From Streptomyces sp. CB02261 (GTDB lineage Bacteria; Actinomycetota; Actinomycetes; Streptomycetales; Streptomycetaceae): a stretch of 64,000 nucleotides of DNA. The notes beneath the pieces are model-generated. The model ran no database searches. It was given only the letters and a program-made list of their open reading frames with translations, and had not been told where the DNA came from. The translations under genes and the position numbers were made by a program. How positions within the stretch are numbered: position 1 is the stretch's first letter; the number at the start of each line of letters is the position of its first letter. The stretch is taken from assembly GCF_001905665.1 (NCBI RefSeq), contig NZ_LIVX01000001.1, positions 992,001 to 1,056,000 on the forward strand, read 5' to 3'. This document shows positions 46,621 to 54,964 of this stretch, piece by piece.

Positions 46621-46636
46621 TTTGGTCTGGACCAAG
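46621..46636. promoter_or_regulatory. DasR-type site upstream of AA10 gene
   Basis: TGGTCTGGACCA (46623-46634) matches 11 of 12 core positions of the DasR consensus and is extended symmetrically by TT/AA. It is the clearest dre-like site in the window. Confidence 0.8.
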
Positions 46637-46674
46637 TACCAAGGTATGGACGGAAGTTGAACATGTCCATCCCT

Positions 46675-49524
46675 TCACGCCCCCTCTACCGGACCCGTCC
46701 GACCCGTGTAGAACGCCACCGTCAGGTCCTTGACCAGCGACTTGCGCTCGTAGTCGTCCAGTTCCACCAGACCACGACTGGTCAGCCGGTGGACCACGTC
46801 GTCCACCGCGTCCACCACCGAGGTCAGCACGCTGTCCCGGTGCTTCGCGTCGATCGCCGCGATCCGGCGCCGCCGCATCGCCGCCGCCACCTCCGGCGCG
46901 TACTCGATCCGCGTCGGCTGCGCCGAGAACACGTCCAACCCGACCGGGGCGCACTCCGCCGACAGCATCCCCGTCAGCGCCTCGCCGACCGCCTCCGCGT
47001 CCCGGAGCGTCGGGGCGTCCTCGTGGAAGGCGTCCGCCGGAAGCTGCGACAGCACCCGCGCCATCGCCGCCTCCACCTGCTCGCGCAGGTACTCCTCGTG
47101 CCCGTCCACGCCGAGCGCCGCCTGGACCGTGTCCCGGACCCGCCACACCACGAGGACGGTGACGTCGAGCGCCGTACCCTTCGCGTCCACGGCCGACAGC
47201 GGCTCGCTGCGCCAGTGCCGGAGCCGTACGTCGACCCGGCGGCGCAGCAGGAGCGGGCTGACCCAGACCAGACCGGTACGGCGGACCGTGCCGCGGTAGT
47301 CGCCGAACAGGGTCAGCACCCAGGCGTAGCCGACCCGGCCCCGGCCGAGCCCGCCGAGCGTGAACAGGACCAGCACGACACCGAGCGCGAGGAGCGCCCA
47401 CTGGCCGAGATGGATGCCGTGGTACGGGCGTTCCGGCAGCCGCAGCATCCGCGCCGCCTCTGCGGGCACCGCACCGACCCACCACACGACCACCGCGCAC
47501 CACGCGAGCGCCAGGGCCCCGCCGACCACCCCGACCCACCCGGGGAGCACCTGCGCCGCCCGTTCGCTGAGAGCGGGGTCGGCGGTGGGAGCGGGCCGGG
47601 AGGCGGAGGTGCGGGGCTTGGCGTGCGCGGGCGACTGCGCACCGGGCTGCGCCTTCGACCGTGACGCCTGCCGCGCCTCGGGCTGTGACGTGGACCGCGC
47701 CTTCGGCCCGCCGTCGGTCCGCGATGGGGACTGCTCCTCGGGAGCGGTCTTGGGACGGCGGGACCTGGTCTCGGTCGCCCCGGCCTTCGACAGGACGGGG
47801 ACGGCGGATCCGCGCCCCTTCACCGCCAGGACCGGCGCGGCCATGGCGACGGTGTCGGGGCCCCCGTCGTCGTCCCGCCCCGCCGACGGCCGGGCGTCGC
47901 CCGGCTCGTCCCGGAACAGCAGATGTACGGGGATGGAGCCCGTGGTCTCGGCCCCGATCACGTTCTTCCGGCGCACCATCCGCGCCACGTCGGCGACGGG
48001 CTCGGGGGCGCCCTGCTCGGCTCCGGGGGCCGGGGGCGCCTGCGGGTCGGCGACCGCCGCCGCGGTGACCGGCGCCGGACCGCCCGTGTTCACGGTGGCG
48101 CGGGGCGTCTTCGTGGAGGGGGCGGGTCGTGCGCCGCCGCCGGGCGCCGCGGAGCCCGTCTTGTCCGGGTCCGCGTGTGGGGCCCCGGACGCGTGGTCGG
48201 CCGGGCGGGCGTGCCTGCCGCCCGAGACCACGGGAGGCGGAACGGCCGACATTCCGGAGGCCCCTGCCGGGCCGGCCTCCGTACCCCCTGCGGTCCCCGC
48301 CGGGATGATCGCCGACACACCGGACACGGCGGCCAGGCGAGCCGACGACGCGCCGGGGGCCGGGCGGGCCGCTGAGTTGTCCGAAGTGCCCTCCGGGTCG
48401 GCGGCCGACACGCCGGTCGCCCCGGCGGGACGGGCCGACGACGCGCCGGGGGCGGAGTCAGCCGCGTGAGTCCGCGTGGCGGTGCCGGCGGACGCGGAAG
48501 GGGAAGGGGATGTGGCCCCGGCCTGGTGGGTCGGCGGTGTACCGGAACGACCTGCCGGGCCGGACGACACCACCCCCTCAGACCTTGCCGAGTGGGCCGA
48601 CGGCGTACCGCCGGAGGGGGGGAGGACGGCCGCGCCTCCGTCACCGCTCGGACTCGTCACCGGCGGCACGGACTTCCCCAACCTGGGGGCGACGGCGGGC
48701 ACGCTCCTGCCAGCGCCCGGGCCCGTCACCGGCGACACCGACTCTCCCGGCCCGGCGGAGACGGTGGGCGCCACTCCGGCACCGCTCGCAGCCGTCACCG
48801 GCAGCACGGACTCCCCCGGAGCGGCGGAGACGGCCGCGCCTCCCTCGACGCCCGGGCCCGTCACCAGCGGCACGAACGTTCCCAACCTGGGTGCGACGGC
48901 GGGCGCGCCCCCGCCAGCGGCCGGGCCCGTCACCGGCAGCACCGACTCCCCCGGCCCGGCGGAGACGGTGGGCGCCACTCCGGCACCGCTCGCAGCCGTC
49001 ACCGGCAGCACGGACTCCCCCGGAGCGGCGGAGACGGTGGGGCCTCCCTCAGCGCTCGGGCCCGTCACCGGTGGCACGGGCTCCCCCGGCCATGCGGGCG
49101 TGGACTCCGCGTTCGGCGAGGTCCCGGGGTTCTCGCCCGGCGTGGACACCCCGGTTCCGCCCGTGCCGCCCGGAGCGGGAGCCGACACGCCGACGCCCGC
49201 CACGTCCTCGACAGCACCGACACCGACCGGCGACGTCAGCCCGCCCCCGGCGGGACCCGCGGCCGGGGTCGCCGGCGCGCTCACCGCCACGGCCACCGCG
49301 CCCCCCGCCTCCGCCCCCACGGCAGGAGCCACCGCACCGGCCCCGCCCGGGGGCACCGTCGCAGCCGCCGGTTCGTTCTGGTGGGGCGGCGGGGTGCCCG
49401 GGGGTGAGGCGTGGGATGGGGTCGTACGGGGGAGTTTGCCGTCCGTCAGGCGTCTCGCCGTGCGGGCCGCGTCTCGGGAGGCCGCCGCGCCGGAGTCCGC
49501 GGGGTTCGGGGTCGATGCCGTCAT
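46675..49524 (-). CDS. SPFH/band-7 membrane protein with long repetitive N-terminus
   Basis: 949 residues in two parts. Residues 1 to about 630 are low-complexity (Ala, Gly, Pro, Ser, Thr, Val), including two near-identical 68-residue repeats built of GESVLPVT units. From about 645 come two transmembrane helices (VVGGALALAWCAVVVWWVG and ALLALGVVLVLFTLG), then an SPFH domain (about 715-940; YRGTVRRTGLVWVSPL, HEEYLREQVEAAMARVLSQ). Such proteins scaffold membrane microdomains. The ATG at 49524 has GAGGTGG in front and lies 26 nt after the NlpC/P60-like gene, so the two form an operon. A complementary-strand frame through the repeats is an artefact. Confidence 0.78.
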   Translation of the reverse strand: MTASTPNPADSGAAASRDAARTARRLTDGKLPRTTPSHASPPGTPPPHQNEPAAATVPPGGAGAVAPAVGAEAGGAVAVAVSAPATPAAGPAGGGLTSPVGVGAVEDVAGVGVSAPAPGGTGGTGVSTPGENPGTSPNAESTPAWPGEPVPPVTGPSAEGGPTVSAAPGESVLPVTAASGAGVAPTVSAGPGESVLPVTGPAAGGGAPAVAPRLGTFVPLVTGPGVEGGAAVSAAPGESVLPVTAASGAGVAPTVSAGPGESVSPVTGPGAGRSVPAVAPRLGKSVPPVTSPSGDGGAAVLPPSGGTPSAHSARSEGVVSSGPAGRSGTPPTHQAGATSPSPSASAGTATRTHAADSAPGASSARPAGATGVSAADPEGTSDNSAARPAPGASSARLAAVSGVSAIIPAGTAGGTEAGPAGASGMSAVPPPVVSGGRHARPADHASGAPHADPDKTGSAAPGGGARPAPSTKTPRATVNTGGPAPVTAAAVADPQAPPAPGAEQGAPEPVADVARMVRRKNVIGAETTGSIPVHLLFRDEPGDARPSAGRDDDGGPDTVAMAAPVLAVKGRGSAVPVLSKAGATETRSRRPKTAPEEQSPSRTDGGPKARSTSQPEARQASRSKAQPGAQSPAHAKPRTSASRPAPTADPALSERAAQVLPGWVGVVGGALALAWCAVVVWWVGAVPAEAARMLRLPERPYHGIHLGQWALLALGVVLVLFTLGGLGRGRVGYAWVLTLFGDYRGTVRRTGLVWVSPLLLRRRVDVRLRHWRSEPLSAVDAKGTALDVTVLVVWRVRDTVQAALGVDGHEEYLREQVEAAMARVLSQLPADAFHEDAPTLRDAEAVGEALTGMLSAECAPVGLDVFSAQPTRIEYAPEVAAAMRRRRIAAIDAKHRDSVLTSVVDAVDDVVHRLTSRGLVELDDYERKSLVKDLTVAFYTGRTGPVEGA
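48546..49030. repeat. 204-bp coding repeats in the SPFH gene
   Basis: A 204-bp unit (68 codons) occurs twice in tandem; for example the phrase CGGCCCGGCGGAGACGG starts at 48748 and 48952. The whole unit spans roughly 48680-49090 with partial copies on both sides. Length preservation in multiples of three shows selection on the reading frame. Confidence 0.75.
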
Positions 49525-49550
49525 TCGGGGTCCACCTCATGCTCTCGGGG

Positions 49551-50924
49551 TCATCGGAACAAGCGCCGCCAGGTCTCCGGGCCCGGGTAGCCGTCGGCCG
49601 CTGCGCCGCGCCAGCCCTGTGCCCGCTGGAACGCCTCGACGTTGCGGCGGTCCGCCTCCGTCCAGCGCGGACCGGGTCCCGACAGGTAGTGCTTGCCGAA
49701 GCCCCGCTTCACCAGTTGTTTGCCCAGCTTCTCCACATATGCGTTGGATTGGCCCGGACGGAAGGAGCCACGCCCGGGAAAGTCCGTCGCATGTGCGCCT
49801 GAGCCACCCGAACCACTCGAACCGCCGATGCTCCTGCCCCCGCCGGTCACGAGCAGCTTCCACGTCGCCGGCCCCGGCAGGCCGTCCGCCCCGCTGCCCT
49901 TCCAGCCCTGCGCCTGCTGGAACGCCCGGGTCGCGCGCCGGTCCGCCTCGCCCCACTTCGGACCGGGGCCCTTGCTGTAGTACCGCTTGCCGCCGCGGTC
50001 CACGAGGAGCCGTCCGAGCTGGGTGACGTACGCGTTGTCGGCGCCGGTGCCGAACATCGCCGCGCCGGGGTACGGCGCCGGCGTGGGCGTCGCTCCCCCG
50101 CCGGTCCCGACCGTGGCGGAGCCGGTGACCACGCCCTTGTAGCGGTAGGCCACGTACCGGTCGGCGTTCTCCCAGTACGCCATCGGCGTGGCCCGTTTCC
50201 GCGTGCGCGGCTTGGTCTGCTCGTACGCCGTGTAGGCGGTGTGGGTGTAGTCGGTCCAGCCGCCGAAGATCGTGACGTGCGAGCCGCGCGTCGGGTCGGC
50301 CGGGTTGTGGAAGAGCAGGATGTCGCCGGGCTTCAGCTCGGTGCGGTCGATCCGGTCGGCGAAGCGGTCGAGGCTGCCGGTCCACTCGTTGGTGCGTAGG
50401 TTCCAGGCCATGGAGATGTAGCCGGAGCAGTCCTGCCGGTAGCCGTCCGACCAGTACTTCTCCATGGAGTACGGGACCTGGGCGGTGACCCACAGCTTGG
50501 CGCGGTTGATGATCTCGGTCCGGGTCGTCTTCCGCAGGGTGCCGGTCACGATCTGACCGGTCGTCGGCGTCGCGTCCGGGGAGGGATGGGAGCCGGGGCC
50601 CGGCGCGCCGTGCAGGGGCTCCCGTCCGCCCTGCGGCGTGTCGGGCCCGGGGTGGGTCGCGGCCCACTCGGACTCGTCCGCCGGGTCCGCCGGGGTGAAC
50701 GGGCCCGGAGGTGGCGGGAGGGCCGTCGCCGCGGTGGTCCCGCCGCCGCCGAGGACCACGCCCGCCGCCGTGGCCAGGACCAGGGCGCGCCGTGCTCCGT
50801 GGGCCGCGGGATGTCCGCCCGCCCGGACGGGCAGGCGAAGCGCGAGGTCACGCCGCTGCCGGGCGCACCCCGGGCAGCCGCAGTCGGCCGCGGGTTCGAA
50901 CTCCTCGAAGACCGGCACGCTCAT
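49551..50924 (-). CDS. NlpC/P60-like wall protein with two peptidoglycan-binding domains
   Basis: 457 residues. The cytoplasmic-like N-terminus has CGCPGCARQRR, possibly zinc-binding, followed by one transmembrane or signal segment (about 48-68). An NlpC/P60-like domain (about 140-275) has the nucleophile cysteine in YRQDCSGYISMAWN and histidine in RGSHVTIFGG. Two repeats of a Streptomyces peptidoglycan-binding module follow (about 295-355 and 400-457), each with GPGPKWGEADRRATRAFQ-like helices and GLPGPATWKLL ends. The ATG at 50924 is preceded by GGAGGGG. Likely cleaves or anchors to wall peptides, in an operon with the SPFH gene. Confidence 0.85.
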   Translation of the reverse strand: MSVPVFEEFEPAADCGCPGCARQRRDLALRLPVRAGGHPAAHGARRALVLATAAGVVLGGGGTTAATALPPPPGPFTPADPADESEWAATHPGPDTPQGGREPLHGAPGPGSHPSPDATPTTGQIVTGTLRKTTRTEIINRAKLWVTAQVPYSMEKYWSDGYRQDCSGYISMAWNLRTNEWTGSLDRFADRIDRTELKPGDILLFHNPADPTRGSHVTIFGGWTDYTHTAYTAYEQTKPRTRKRATPMAYWENADRYVAYRYKGVVTGSATVGTGGGATPTPAPYPGAAMFGTGADNAYVTQLGRLLVDRGGKRYYSKGPGPKWGEADRRATRAFQQAQGWKGSGADGLPGPATWKLLVTGGGRSIGGSSGSGGSGAHATDFPGRGSFRPGQSNAYVEKLGKQLVKRGFGKHYLSGPGPRWTEADRRNVEAFQRAQGWRGAAADGYPGPETWRRLFR

Positions 50925-51107
50925 GCGATTCCCCTCCACACTCGTCAAGATCTTTTCACCCTGGTTTGGGGCGTCAGTGTCTCAACTGTCTGGACATATC
51001 GCATTTTGACGGATCGAAGGTCCTATACGACCATCCGACAGGCCGGTGGCGATCGAAATTGGTCAGGAGCACGCCCGCACGTCAGGTAGAGTTCTCTCTG
51101 TCAGCAG

Positions 51108-51181
51108 GCGCCGCTAGCTCAGTTGGTTAGAGCAGCTGACTCTTAATCAGCGGGTCCGGGGTTCGAGTCCCTGGCGGCGCA
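51108..51181 (+). tRNA. tRNA-Lys (anticodon CTT), copy 3
   Basis: Third identical tRNA-Lys. The identity begins a few bases upstream (CTGTCAGCAG) and ends just after the tRNA; the downstream terminator differs from copies 1 and 2. Confidence 0.97.
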
Positions 51182-51189
51182 CGCAGAGT

Positions 51190-51222
51190 CAAGCCCCCCT
51201 CACCGATGGTGAGGGGGGCTTG
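51190..51222. terminator. terminator after tRNA-Lys copy 3
   Basis: CAAGCCCCCCTCACC pairs perfectly with GGTGAGGGGGGCTTG around GAT. It also faces the convergent GH6 gene. Confidence 0.85.
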
Positions 51223-51248
51223 GTCGTTATCCGGCCGTTCCGCTCGAA

Positions 51249-52334
51249 CTATCGTGCGTTCTGGGCGAGTTCCTGGGCGTACGCGTCGAACCACTCCCCC
51301 GCCTTCGGGCCGCCCCGGCACGGGCCGTCCGACTCGCCCGGCCGCTTGATCCACAGGTGCGCCGCCACCAGCGGGTCCCCGGTGCTCCGGGTCGGCGGCG
51401 CGCCGAGCGCGCGGCCCGGCGGGTTGCACCAGCTCTCCGCCGGGTCGCCCTGGGTGTCGGGCCCGTTTCCGTTCCGGCTGGTGTCGATCACGAAGGGCTT
51501 GCCGCCCACCAGAGCCGAGAGCTGTCTGCCGTACGCGGTGCTCTCCTCGGTCGTCCGGAAGTTCGAGACGTTGACCGCGAAGCCGTCGGCCTCCGCGATG
51601 CCCGCCTCCTGGAGCGGGAGCCGCAGGTCCGCCGGTGCGCCCCAGCCCGCGTTGCCCGCGTCCAGGTAGACGGTGGTGGCGGGCTGGAGCTTCAGGCGCC
51701 GGACGGCATCGCGGAGCAGCTCGAACCGCTCGCCGCGGAGCCTTCCCCCGCTGTCCGTACAGCCGTCGACGACGTGCATCACGGCGTCCGGCTCCAGGAC
51801 GACGGTGGCGCGGCGGGGGCCGATGCCACGGGCCACGCCGTCCACCCAGTCGCGGTAGGCGGCGGCGTCCGTGGCGCCGCCAGCCGAGTGCTGGCCGCAG
51901 TCGCGGTCAGGGATGGCGTACAGCACGAGCAGCGCCTCGCGGCCGGCGCGGGTGGCGGCCCCGGTGAGCGTCCGGATCGCGTCCTCGGAGCGGTCGGGAC
52001 CGATCCACTCGGCCTGCGGCCGGGTGGAGATCCTCCGCAGCAGCGCGGCCTCGGCGGTCCGGCCCGCGGCGAGGTGCCCGGCCACCGCGAGGGCGGCCTT
52101 GCCGTCGGGGTTCACCCAGTAGGGGACGGCCTCCGGGCCGAGGGCGGCGGGGCGCGGCGCGGCCGGGGCGGCGGCGGCCGAGGGGGCGGCGCCCTGCCGC
52201 TGGGCGGCGGCGCTCGGGTCGCGGCCGCCGGAAGCGTCCCGCGCGGCGGGGCCCGTGCAGCCGGTGAGGAGGAGAAGGAACGCGACGGCCGGGAGGGCGA
52301 ACCCGGCTCGGCACGCGGGTGTACGCGTGGACAT
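51249..52334 (-). CDS. GH6 cellulase lipoprotein
   Basis: Family 6 beta-1,4-glucanase of 361 residues. The signal ends in the lipobox LLTGC, so it is probably membrane-anchored, unusual for a cellulase. An Ala/Pro-rich spacer (about 30-62) leads to the GH6 domain with YAIPDRDCGQHSAGG (catalytic-base region), VVLEPDAVMHV (catalytic acid Asp) and VIDTSRNG. No cellulose-binding module. GAGGGG precedes the ATG at 52334. I see no CebR-type palindrome upstream; control may be separate. Confidence 0.9.
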   Translation of the reverse strand: MSTRTPACRAGFALPAVAFLLLLTGCTGPAARDASGGRDPSAAAQRQGAAPSAAAAPAAPRPAALGPEAVPYWVNPDGKAALAVAGHLAAGRTAEAALLRRISTRPQAEWIGPDRSEDAIRTLTGAATRAGREALLVLYAIPDRDCGQHSAGGATDAAAYRDWVDGVARGIGPRRATVVLEPDAVMHVVDGCTDSGGRLRGERFELLRDAVRRLKLQPATTVYLDAGNAGWGAPADLRLPLQEAGIAEADGFAVNVSNFRTTEESTAYGRQLSALVGGKPFVIDTSRNGNGPDTQGDPAESWCNPPGRALGAPPTRSTGDPLVAAHLWIKRPGESDGPCRGGPKAGEWFDAYAQELAQNAR

Positions 52335-52583
52335 GCGGGCCCCTCGGGCACGTGCGGAGCGATGGGTGACCATCGTGACACGGCGACCCTCTGGGCCTGG
52401 CGAGGCGCGGCCCCTACAGTGTCGGCCGACCCCCGACCTCCCGTGGCGGCACCGGACCCCTCCCGCGTCCGTGAGCCCCGCGGTCGAGGACCGGCCCGGT
52501 CGGCGGCGGCCCGGGACGCGCCCCGCCGACCGCGGCCAGGTCCATGGACGCCGCAGGGACCCGGGGGCACCGGCGCCCCACAC

Positions 52584-52660
52584 CCCCTCGGGCCCGGGTC
52601 TGTGCCCCGCCAGGTACCCCTCAGGCGCCCCTCGGGCCCGGGTCCGTGCCCGTCAGGTAC
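52584..52660. repeat. imperfect tandem duplication at the sortase 3' end
   Basis: Segments 52584-52617 and 52628-52660 are about 90% alike (shared CCCCTCGGGCCCGGGT and CAGGTAC). The second encodes the last 11 codons of the sortase; the first lies just past its stop, so the 3' end was duplicated at a 44-bp period. Confidence 0.6.
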
Positions 52661-53307
52661 GCCGACACGACCACGTTCGCCGAGTACGTGCCCGTCGCGC
52701 GGTCGAAGGTTCCGCCGCAGGTGATCAGGCGGAGTTCGGCGCGGTGGGGGACGCGGGCGCCGTAGACCTCGCGGGCGTCGAAGTGGTCCCGGGGGTGGAC
52801 CTGTACGTCGTCGACGGTGAAACGGGCGACGGATCCGTCCGTTCGGGTGACGCGGACCTCGGCGCCGGGGCGGGCCGCGCTCAGGCCGTAGAAGACGGCC
52901 GGGCGGGTGTCGGTGTCGACGTGGCCGACGAGGAGGGCCGGGCCGGCCGCGCCCGGCCGGGTGCCCGCGCCGAACCAGCCGACCGTGTGCGGCAGCTCGT
53001 AGGGCGGGGGGTCGATCGCGCCGTCGGCGTCCAGGCCGCGCGCGACGACCGGCGCGTCGATGCCGAGGGAGGGGACCTCGACCCGGCGTGGCGCGACGGG
53101 TGCGAGCGGGTCGTGGGCCGGCGGAAGTCTCGTGCCGAGCGGGCGGCCGACGGCGGCGATGTCGCCGGTGGTCGGCCCCGAGCCGGCCCCGGGTGCCTCG
53201 GTGGCCTCACGCCCCCAGAGCCAGAGGCCGAGCAGCAGCATGGCCCAGGCCACGCCGGTGACGAGTCGCCCGGTGCCCGCCGGGCGGGATCCGGACGACA
53301 CGGTCAC
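52621..53307 (-). CDS. class F sortase
   Basis: Sortase of 228 residues with an N-terminal membrane anchor (about 13-32). The catalytic triad is H129 in LVGHVDTDT, C197 in LITCGGTF and R203. Class F sortases in actinobacteria lack well-known LPxTG partners; function is often unknown. The GTG start overlaps the stop of the upstream His-rich repeat protein (GTGA), a strong sign that the two act together. Confidence 0.88.
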   Translation of the reverse strand: MTVSSGSRPAGTGRLVTGVAWAMLLLGLWLWGREATEAPGAGSGPTTGDIAAVGRPLGTRLPPAHDPLAPVAPRRVEVPSLGIDAPVVARGLDADGAIDPPPYELPHTVGWFGAGTRPGAAGPALLVGHVDTDTRPAVFYGLSAARPGAEVRVTRTDGSVARFTVDDVQVHPRDHFDAREVYGARVPHRAELRLITCGGTFDRATGTYSANVVVSAYLTGTDPGPRGA

Positions 53308-54002
53308 TCCGCGCCCGTGTCCGTACCGGAGCCGGTCGTGCGGCGGCGGGAGCTGCGGAAGGCGACCGCCACGGCGGCGACGGCGGCCATGCCGAGGCCG
53401 AGCAGGGTGTACGGGGTGCCGAGACCGCTCTCGCTGGTGGTCTGGGCGACACCGGGGGCGGCCGGCGCGGCGAACGCGACGGCGCCGCCGCCGCCCGCGC
53501 GGACCGGGGCGACCGGGCTCGCGTGGTGGGTCGGCCGGTACGTCGGCTCGTGGGTGGGCCGGTACGTCGGCTCGTGGGTCGGCCTGTGGGTGGGCCGGTG
53601 AGTGGGCTCGTGGGTGGGCCGGTGGGTGGGCTTGTGGGTCGGCTTCTGGTGCGTGACCTTGACGGTGCCGACGTCCGGGTGGTCGTGGCCGTCGCAGGTC
53701 ACGCTGACCTTGTACGTGCCGTTCTCCAGACCGGACCTGATGGTGGTGTCGCCGAAGAGCGGGGCGCCGCCGCCGTCACGGCCGGTGAGTTCCGCGTCGG
53801 CGACGAACGCCTGGGACTTCGCGGCACCGGTCGTGCCCTTGCAGCCCTGGACGCGGACGTCGATGTCGGCGCCGGGCGAGGCGGTGGACGGGGTGACGGT
53901 GACCTTCACCCCGTCGTGGGCGTACGCGCCGCCGGCCGAGGGTGCCAGTACGAGCACCAGAGCCGCCCCTGCGGCACGGAGAGCAGTGGAACCTGAACGC
54001 AT
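53304..54002 (-). CDS. secreted protein with PTHx tandem repeats, sortase partner
   Basis: 232 residues. The signal peptide ends at GGAYAHD (about 29). A small Ig-like domain with two cysteines (about 30-118; VQGCKGTTG, VSVTCDGHD) is followed by ten tandem P-T-[HY]-x units (121-160), a Gly/Ala stretch and a C-terminal transmembrane segment (about 200-220) with a basic tail (FRSSRRR). No clear LPxTG is present. AGGAGGTCACG precedes the ATG. The stop overlaps the class F sortase start. His-rich repeats suggest metal binding or wall spanning; neither is proven. Confidence 0.8.
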   Translation of the reverse strand: MRSGSTALRAAGAALVLVLAPSAGGAYAHDGVKVTVTPSTASPGADIDVRVQGCKGTTGAAKSQAFVADAELTGRDGGGAPLFGDTTIRSGLENGTYKVSVTCDGHDHPDVGTVKVTHQKPTHKPTHRPTHEPTHRPTHRPTHEPTYRPTHEPTYRPTHHASPVAPVRAGGGGAVAFAAPAAPGVAQTTSESGLGTPYTLLGLGMAAVAAVAVAFRSSRRRTTGSGTDTGAE

Positions 54003-54075
54003 CGTGACCTCCTGGTACTGGAAGGGTCACCCGGATCGGCTCGGTCCGCATCCGCAGAGGACGGCCCGCGGGGTC

Positions 54076-54855
54076 CTACACGCGGTCGACGATGTCCGCG
54101 ATCGACGGGACGATCTTCGACGGGCGGAACGGGAAGCGGTCGATCTCCGCCTGTGTCGTCAGGCCGGTCAGCACCAGGAAGGTCTGCATGCCCGCCTCCA
54201 GACCCGCCAGGATGTCGGTGTCCATCCGGTCCCCGATCATGGCGCTGGACTCGGAGTGGGCGCCGATCGCGTTGAGGCCGGTGCGCATCATCAGCGGGTT
54301 CGGCTTGCCCGCGAAGTACGGCTCCTTGCCGGTGGCCTTCGTGATGAGCGCGGCGACGGAACCGGTGGCCGGCAGCGGGCCTTCGAGGGAGGGGCCGGTC
54401 TCGTCCGGGTTGGTGCAGATGAAGCGGGCCCCGGCGTTGATGAGGCGCACGGCCTTGGTCATCGCCTCGAAGGAGTACGTGCGGGTCTCGCCGAGGACCA
54501 CGTAGTCCGGGTCGTGGTCGGTGAGGACGTAGCCGATGTCGTGCAGCGCCGTGGTGAGGCCGGCCTCGCCGATGACGTACGCGGTGCCGCCGGGGCGCTG
54601 GTCGTCGAGGAACTTGGCGGTGGCGAGGGCCGAGGTCCAGATGTTCTCGACGGGGACTTCGAGGCCCATCCGGGCGAGGCGGGCGTGCAGGTCGCGGGCC
54701 GTGTAGATCGAGTTGTTCGTGAGGACCAGGAACGGCTTCCCGGTCTCCCGCAGCTTCTTGATGAACGCGTCGGCACCGGGGATCGGGACGCCCTCGTGGA
54801 TGAGGACGCCGTCCATGTCGGTCAGCCAGGATTCGATCGGCTTGCGCTCTGCCAT
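54076..54855 (-). CDS. HAD-IIA (NagD-like) phosphatase
   Basis: 259 residues, cytoplasmic. The nucleophile is in LTDMDGVLIHEG (D12-x-D14), motif II is LTNNS (near 47) and motif III/IV are GKPNPLMM and MIGDRMDTDILAG. The cap is the C2 type of NagD. Members hydrolyse UMP, sugar or other small phosphates; the exact substrate is unknown. ATG at 54855 is the natural start (MAERKPIESW). Independent of the sortase pair. Confidence 0.9.
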   Translation of the reverse strand: MAERKPIESWLTDMDGVLIHEGVPIPGADAFIKKLRETGKPFLVLTNNSIYTARDLHARLARMGLEVPVENIWTSALATAKFLDDQRPGGTAYVIGEAGLTTALHDIGYVLTDHDPDYVVLGETRTYSFEAMTKAVRLINAGARFICTNPDETGPSLEGPLPATGSVAALITKATGKEPYFAGKPNPLMMRTGLNAIGAHSESSAMIGDRMDTDILAGLEAGMQTFLVLTGLTTQAEIDRFPFRPSKIVPSIADIVDRV

Positions 54856-54934
54856 GGGTGCGGGACTCCTGCCGTACAAACGTGCGGTGTGCTGGGGGCG
54901 CCGCGACAGCGCTGTGGCGACGCCCCCAAGCCTA

Positions 54935-54956
54935 GTCAGGATGTCCGGATCCTGAC
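54935..54956. terminator. inverted repeat behind phosphatase gene
   Basis: GTCAGGAT-GTCCGG-ATCCTGAC, perfect 8-bp arms, 8 nt past the stop of the minus-strand phosphatase. A second weaker hairpin (GGGGGCG 54894 / CGCCCCC 54921) follows. Confidence 0.55.
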
Positions 54957-54964
54957 CCTGTCGT

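Noticed and set aside
48476..50026. Long plus-strand reading frame opposite the SPFH and wall-protein genes
   Set aside because: It is a low-complexity mirror of the repetitive minus-strand coding region, has no domain or ribosome site, and the minus strand carries clear SPFH and NlpC/P60 features.
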